Shown: piece after piece, positions 60,126 to 64,000 of the stretch
Layout: each line of letters opens with the position of its first letter
How positions within the stretch are numbered: position 1 is the first letter of the stretch
Source of the DNA: Thiomicrorhabdus sp033238645
Lineage (GTDB): Bacteria > Pseudomonadota > Gammaproteobacteria > Thiomicrospirales > Thiomicrospiraceae
Length of the DNA: 64,000 nucleotides
Assembly (NCBI GenBank): GCA_033238645.1
Contig: BQXR01000003.1
Coordinates: 202,256-266,255, forward strand
Direction of reading: 5' to 3'
The notes under the pieces: generated by a model
What the model was told of the DNA's origin: nothing
Seen by the model: only the letters and a program-made list of their open reading frames with translations
Database searches by the model: none
Translations under genes and position numbers: made by a program

Positions 60126-60799
60126 CCGTCAGCTAGGTGAATGACTCGGTTCGCCATCTGTGCAATACCTGCGTTATGGGTGATGATTGCAGTGGTCGTA
60201 CCCAGCTCTTGGTTTACTTTTTGCAGTGCCTCTAACGCCATAATGCCTGTCAGATCATCACATAAAAGTACATTAGGGTTTTTAGAAATCGCGAGGGCGA
60301 TGGCAACACGTTGTTGCTCACCGCCAGAGAGGTGGGCTGGGAAGTGGTCTAAACGATGCTATATACCGACCATGGCAAGGGCTGCTTCGGGTGTTATGGG
60401 GGCTTTGGCAATCTCAGTCACTACCGCGATATTTTCACGCGCGGTTAAGCTGGGGATTAGGTTGTAAAACTGAAAGATAAAACCGACATTAAAACGGCGG
60501 TAGTCAGTTAGTTCATCTTCGCTAGCGTGGCTTAAATCCACTTGTTGATTAGGGGCGCCCTATAATACCTTGCCCTCTGTTGGCGTATCTAAACCGCCGA
60601 GGATATTTAACAGGGTTGATTTACCACTCCCAGAAGTACCTAGTAGTACCGCTAACTCGCCACGATACAGGTCTAAATCCACACCATGTAGAGCATGCAC
60701 TTGTACTTCGCCCATCTGATAAGTTTTAGTGAGATTTTGCGCATGAAACACGCAGTTAAATGCTGGATCTAATGGTGTATTTGGATCTGTTTTTATCAT
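60126..60799 (-). pseudogene. LolD/MacB-type ABC exporter ATPase, broken
   Basis: Contains Walker A GTSGSGKST, Q-loop FIFQFYNLIPSLTA, signature LSGGEQQRVAIALA and H-loop ITHNAG of an antimicrobial-peptide/lipoprotein-type exporter ATPase. Broken by two in-frame TAG codons (near 60560 and 60360) and by loss of about ten residues after Walker B (LCDDLTGIMALEAL). It then runs directly into the HlyD-like remnant: the permease gene has been deleted. Non-functional. Confidence 0.85.
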
Positions 60800-60933
60800 A
60801 AATAGCTCCCTGAAAACTTAGTATAGTAAACTAAGGCTGCTTATCAGCACTTGTTACATCAAAGCCAAGGTTTTAGGTTAAATATCGCGGAAAGGGTTGC
60901 GCTTAGAGAGCCTGAAAGTTGAGTTGTAAAAAC

Positions 60934-60946
60934 TGAACAGGGGGGG
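60934..60946 (+). repeat. Poly-G repeat copy, CTGAACA + G7
   Basis: Between the exporter pseudogene and the GGDEF-EAL gene (both reverse); G is on the + strand. Confidence 0.72.
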
Positions 60947-61016
60947 CTGAAGTAGTGTTTTTATTCATAGGCCCTAGCATGAAGTTAGAGCCCATTTAGA
61001 TTTGGTTAAGTTTAGA

Positions 61017-63653
61017 TTAATTGACTAGAGAATGTGACCCTGAATTGGGTTCATAACTAGGTTCAGAAGCTGATTCCAGATTCAGTTCAATATTAGAGTG
61101 CTCTAAATAGTCGATCTTTTTATCACCAGAGTGAAGGTCTTTTAAATACTGGGTAAACTCTGCAAGCGCAATGGGTCTGCTCATTAAGAAACCTTGTCCA
61201 ATATCACACCCTAGGTCATTAACATGTTGATACTGCGCTTGGGTTTCAATGCCCTCGGCAACTGTTTTCAGTTTTAGCGCTTTAGCCATGGCGATAATGG
61301 TTTTAACCAGCGCACTGTCACCACTATCACCGGGTAGGTCTTTAATAAATGAGCGGTCAATTTTTATGACATCAATAGGGAAACGCTTCAAGTAACTTAG
61401 AGAGGAGTATCCCGTTCCAAAATCATCTAACGCCAATGTTAACCCATGTGCTTGAAAAGCATCTAATACACGTTGTGCATTATTCTGATTTTTGATTAAC
61501 AGACTTTCAGTGATCTCAATCTCAATCATGCTAAAAGGCACACCACTTTTTTTGATAATATCAAGAATGGTGTTTTCAATATTCGGGCTTGAGAACTGTC
61601 TTACTGATAAGTTGATTGCAACAGCACCCGGTTTAAGCTCCGCAGCCAGCCAATCATTAATGTTTTTGCAGACCGTTGTAATGACCCATTCACCTATTTC
61701 GATAATCATGCCCGTCTCTTCAAGTAACGGAATAAAATCGACAGGAGAAATAATCCCCAATTCAGGGTGAATCCAGCGTAATAGCGCCTCACTCCCAATG
61801 ACTTTCTGCTCCGCCAAGTGAACCTTAGGTTGGAAATAAACTTCAAACTGATCATTCTCTAATGCATGGCGTAATTCGGTTTCAAGCGTGAAGTGCTTAT
61901 CGGTGAGGGTGTTCATCTCTTGGTTAAAGCTTTGGAAGGTATTTTTTCCAAGATGTTTAGCTTGATACATCGCAATATCTGCATTTTTTAACAGAGTTTG
62001 AGCATCGCTACCATCAGCTGGGAAGGTGCTTATACCAATACTCGCTGTCACATAGAGGTCGCGATCTTTGATTGTGGTCGGCTGAGACAGGATATCAATC
62101 AAATTCTGAGCAATGACCTCTGCACGATTTAAGCTATCAAGACCTTCCAGTAATATCGCAAATTCATCACCGCCTAAGCGAGCAATACTATCTGCTGCAC
62201 GCAAGGCCATACGCAAACGTTTAGCCACCACTTGCAGAACCAGATCACCCACATCATGACCCAAAGTGTCATTAATCACTTTAAAGCGATCTAAATCCAA
62301 AAACATCACGGAGAACATCGATTTATTACGCACAGCACGGTAGATTGCTTGTTCTAGTCGATCAAATAGCAAGACTCTATTTGGCAGGTCAGTTAATACA
62401 TCATGGTGGGCTAAATAGAAAATACGCTCATGGGTTTCCATACGCTCAGAGATATCGCGACCAGAAGAAATAAAGTGTGTAATTTCGCCCTCATCATTTT
62501 TAAGTGGGCTAATAGTTTTCTCTTCGTAATAGAAGGTGCCATCTTGTTTACGGTTAGTAAATACCTCTTGAAAAACATGGCCATCCGTTACGGTATCCCA
62601 TAGGTTTTTATAAAAATCATTTGTATGCTTACCTGAGCGAAGTAAGTTGTTGTTTTTACCAATAATATCTTTAGCAGAGTAACCCGTAATTTTTTCAAAA
62701 GCGGGGTTAACATACTCAATCACCCCTTTTCTATCGGTGATGATAATCGAATCACCTGTTTGTTCTAGTGCTCTAGATAGCTTGCGCATCTGCACTTCAG
62801 ACTGCTTCATATTGTTTAGATCAATGACGCTCCCTCTAATTAAATGCTGGTCTGTACACGGCAGTTTAATTAAACGTACTTCACAGCGCATAGGGCGGTT
62901 ATCACTCTTCAGAAAAACCCACTTCACATTTTCAATCTCACCTGAAAGGCAGTGTTCAAAAAGTGCGTGATGGCTCTCAGAATCAACGAGTAAATCATCC
63001 AAAGGTATGTTGAGAAGTTCGGCTTCTGAATAACCTAATAACTGGGTTAATGGCTCGTTTACCTCAACCAATTGTTGTATATCCGCATCGAGCACAAAAA
63101 TAGCTTCTGCCGCACTATTTGCTAGGGTCCGAAAATGTAGCTCACTCTCAGCAAGGTGTCGAATAAACAGCAAGTTATTAAGCGCACTTAATAACCGCTG
63201 GCTAATCATTTCATAGAGTGCACTATCTTTAGAAGAGGCTGTTTTAGCCGCATCACAGTAGTGCAACCCAATTACCCAGGATTGACCAATTTCTGGTTCT
63301 AAACGGATAGTGAGTTGCGACTGATTTGAACACTGCTCAATCATCAGTAGAGTTTCAGTCTCGACGGAAAAGAAATCAAATAGTGTACTGTTTGCTTTAC
63401 TCACCGTAGGCGAGGAGATTAATCGTTTCAAAGCTGGACTATTACGATCCCCTGTATGCAACACCCAGCCGTGATCACACTCAAAAATAGTTAGTAGAGC
63501 CGTTAAAACGCTTTCAAACATCAGTTCGATATTATCTGTATTACTGAAAATGGCGCTAATAGACTCTAATGCTTTAAGCTGGCGGAATTGCTCGGTTTGA
63601 TTAAGGCTCTCTGGAAGGGATTTAGTAAGATTCTGATTCGAAATATGATTCAT
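61017..63653 (-). CDS. GAF-PAS-PAS-GGDEF-EAL c-di-GMP enzyme
   Basis: 878 residues, no membrane helix, so a cytoplasmic sensor. N-terminal GAF-like domain (about 25-175), PAS at about 165-285 and 290-405 (second: EQTGDSIIITDRKGVIEYVNPAFEKITGY), GGDEF with intact GGDEF at 494-498 and I-site RAAD five residues before it, and EAL with EALLRW near 622-627 and DDFGTGYSSLSYLKRFP. Both catalytic motifs are complete, so either or both activities are possible. An FNR-type box lies 178 bases upstream, suggesting oxygen control. Confidence 0.93.
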   Translation of the reverse strand: MNHISNQNLTKSLPESLNQTEQFRQLKALESISAIFSNTDNIELMFESVLTALLTIFECDHGWVLHTGDRNSPALKRLISSPTVSKANSTLFDFFSVETETLLMIEQCSNQSQLTIRLEPEIGQSWVIGLHYCDAAKTASSKDSALYEMISQRLLSALNNLLFIRHLAESELHFRTLANSAAEAIFVLDADIQQLVEVNEPLTQLLGYSEAELLNIPLDDLLVDSESHHALFEHCLSGEIENVKWVFLKSDNRPMRCEVRLIKLPCTDQHLIRGSVIDLNNMKQSEVQMRKLSRALEQTGDSIIITDRKGVIEYVNPAFEKITGYSAKDIIGKNNNLLRSGKHTNDFYKNLWDTVTDGHVFQEVFTNRKQDGTFYYEEKTISPLKNDEGEITHFISSGRDISERMETHERIFYLAHHDVLTDLPNRVLLFDRLEQAIYRAVRNKSMFSVMFLDLDRFKVINDTLGHDVGDLVLQVVAKRLRMALRAADSIARLGGDEFAILLEGLDSLNRAEVIAQNLIDILSQPTTIKDRDLYVTASIGISTFPADGSDAQTLLKNADIAMYQAKHLGKNTFQSFNQEMNTLTDKHFTLETELRHALENDQFEVYFQPKVHLAEQKVIGSEALLRWIHPELGIISPVDFIPLLEETGMIIEIGEWVITTVCKNINDWLAAELKPGAVAINLSVRQFSSPNIENTILDIIKKSGVPFSMIEIEITESLLIKNQNNAQRVLDAFQAHGLTLALDDFGTGYSSLSYLKRFPIDVIKIDRSFIKDLPGDSGDSALVKTIIAMAKALKLKTVAEGIETQAQYQHVNDLGCDIGQGFLMSRPIALAEFTQYLKDLHSGDKKIDYLEHSNIELNLESASEPSYEPNSGSHSLVN

Positions 63654-63830
63654 TGGGGCTTAATCTTCCTATTAAAGCGTAATTATCTGCATAAACTGAT
63701 TAAACAATCCTATGAGTTAATATTGTCTAAATGACTATAAAATAATATTTAATTAGATTTGATTATATATCAGCCAGCCAGAGTTTAAAGCCTATTATGC
63801 CCAAAAAAAAATGATGATAAACCTACATAA

Positions 63831-63844
63831 TTGATCAGGATCAA
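63831..63844. promoter_or_regulatory. FNR/Anr-type box
   Basis: TTGATCAGGATCAA fits the FNR consensus TTGAT-N4-ATCAA perfectly. It lies upstream of the reverse GGDEF-EAL gene and of whatever lies to the right on the + strand. Confidence 0.7.
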
Positions 63845-63989
63845 TCTTAACTAACTATAGTTAGTATTTGCCGGTTTTTGATATCATTTTAAGGTTTGAT
63901 TGCACTGCTATTGGGTTTAAATTATGAACCTAGGCAAACCCTAATAAAGTACCAAAGTAAATCATACAGTTATCATCCAATAGATAAAG

Positions 63990-64000
63990 TGGACAGGGGG
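63990..64000 (+). repeat. Poly-G repeat copy cut by the window edge
   Basis: GTGGACA + at least G5, continuing past the window. Confidence 0.5.

Larger units (their letters stand above)
63654..64000. other. Regulatory region at the right edge
   Basis: 347 bases without a supported gene. Holds an FNR-type box (63831-63844), a CTAACTATAGTTAG palindrome (63851-63864) and a truncated poly-G copy at the edge. A divergent gene may begin beyond the window. Confidence 0.55.

Noticed and set aside
8735..63995. Poly-G family as DNA uptake sequences
   Set aside because: Uptake sequences occur equally on both strands; here nearly all copies have the same orientation. The one inverted pair is not enough.

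Overview
The window looks like a core-plus-accessory chromosomal segment of an AT-rich gammaproteobacterial chemolithoautotroph. The conserved order thrS-infC-rpmI-rplT-pheS-pheT-ihfA-merR-tRNA-Pro is typical of Gammaproteobacteria. A complete [NiFe]-hydrogenase and hyp maturation island, a secreted alpha-carbonic anhydrase and a SulP transporter point to an H2- and CO2-using sulfur-oxidiser of the Thiomicrospira/Hydrogenovibrio/Thiomicrorhabdus type. That placement is inference from gene content; no rRNA or phylogenetic marker search was possible.

Layout: 0.2-8.0 kb is the translation/IHF operon ending in tRNA-Pro. 8.1-10.8 kb holds a DUF4136-like lipoprotein, a decayed IS256-family transposase and an HDOD regulator. 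10.9-16.6 kb has lon (reverse), mogA, prmB and carbonic anhydrase. 16.8-28.4 kb is the hydrogenase island: a nickel-permease-like gene, hypB, C, D, E, A, a flavoprotein/[2Fe-2S]/hydrogenase-small-subunit fusion, the large subunit, its maturation protease, and hypF. An IS30-family remnant follows. 29.4-32.7 kb is the divergent metE/metR pair with two MetR boxes. 32.7-36.7 kb carries decayed and accessory genes (CDF pseudogene, an orphan SLATT protein, a DUF3616-like protein, a haem-motif diguanylate cyclase). 36.7-45.5 kb has a thioesterase, aroC, an MFS transporter, gloA, ppnP, an unlisted 46-aa membrane protein, SulP, a Cache-GGDEF protein and a HAD phosphatase. 45.6-49.7 kb is a metal ABC transporter operon in which one permease is fused to a DtxR/MntR-type repressor, the gene order seen in chlamydial ytgABCD. 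50-53.2 kb has a DUF3820 gene, another IS256 fragment and a chemoreceptor. 53.3-55.6 kb is a five-gene reverse operon of small uncharacterised proteins, four of which share one beta-rich core. 56-64 kb contains a transglutaminase-like protein, small unknowns, an AlkD-type protein, a wrecked ABC exporter and a GAF-PAS-GGDEF-EAL protein.

The island encodes everything needed to make one soluble [NiFe] enzyme: Ni supply (permease, HypA, HypB), CN/CO ligand synthesis (HypF, HypE, HypC, HypD), and C-terminal processing. The small subunit is fused to an FAD/NAD(P) oxidoreductase with a BFD-type [2Fe-2S] site and has no Tat signal. It therefore probably exchanges electrons with pyridine nucleotide in the cytoplasm. 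One of its four expected proximal-cluster cysteines is asparagine.

The most pervasive unexplained signal is a repeated sequence, roughly TTTGARCA followed by 7-9 G. It occurs about 15 times, mostly between genes and almost always with G on the + strand whatever the direction of nearby genes. One head-to-head pair makes a large palindrome. Several copies coincide with ribosome-binding sites, one sits where the exporter pseudogene changes frame, and one falls in the coding sequence of prmB.
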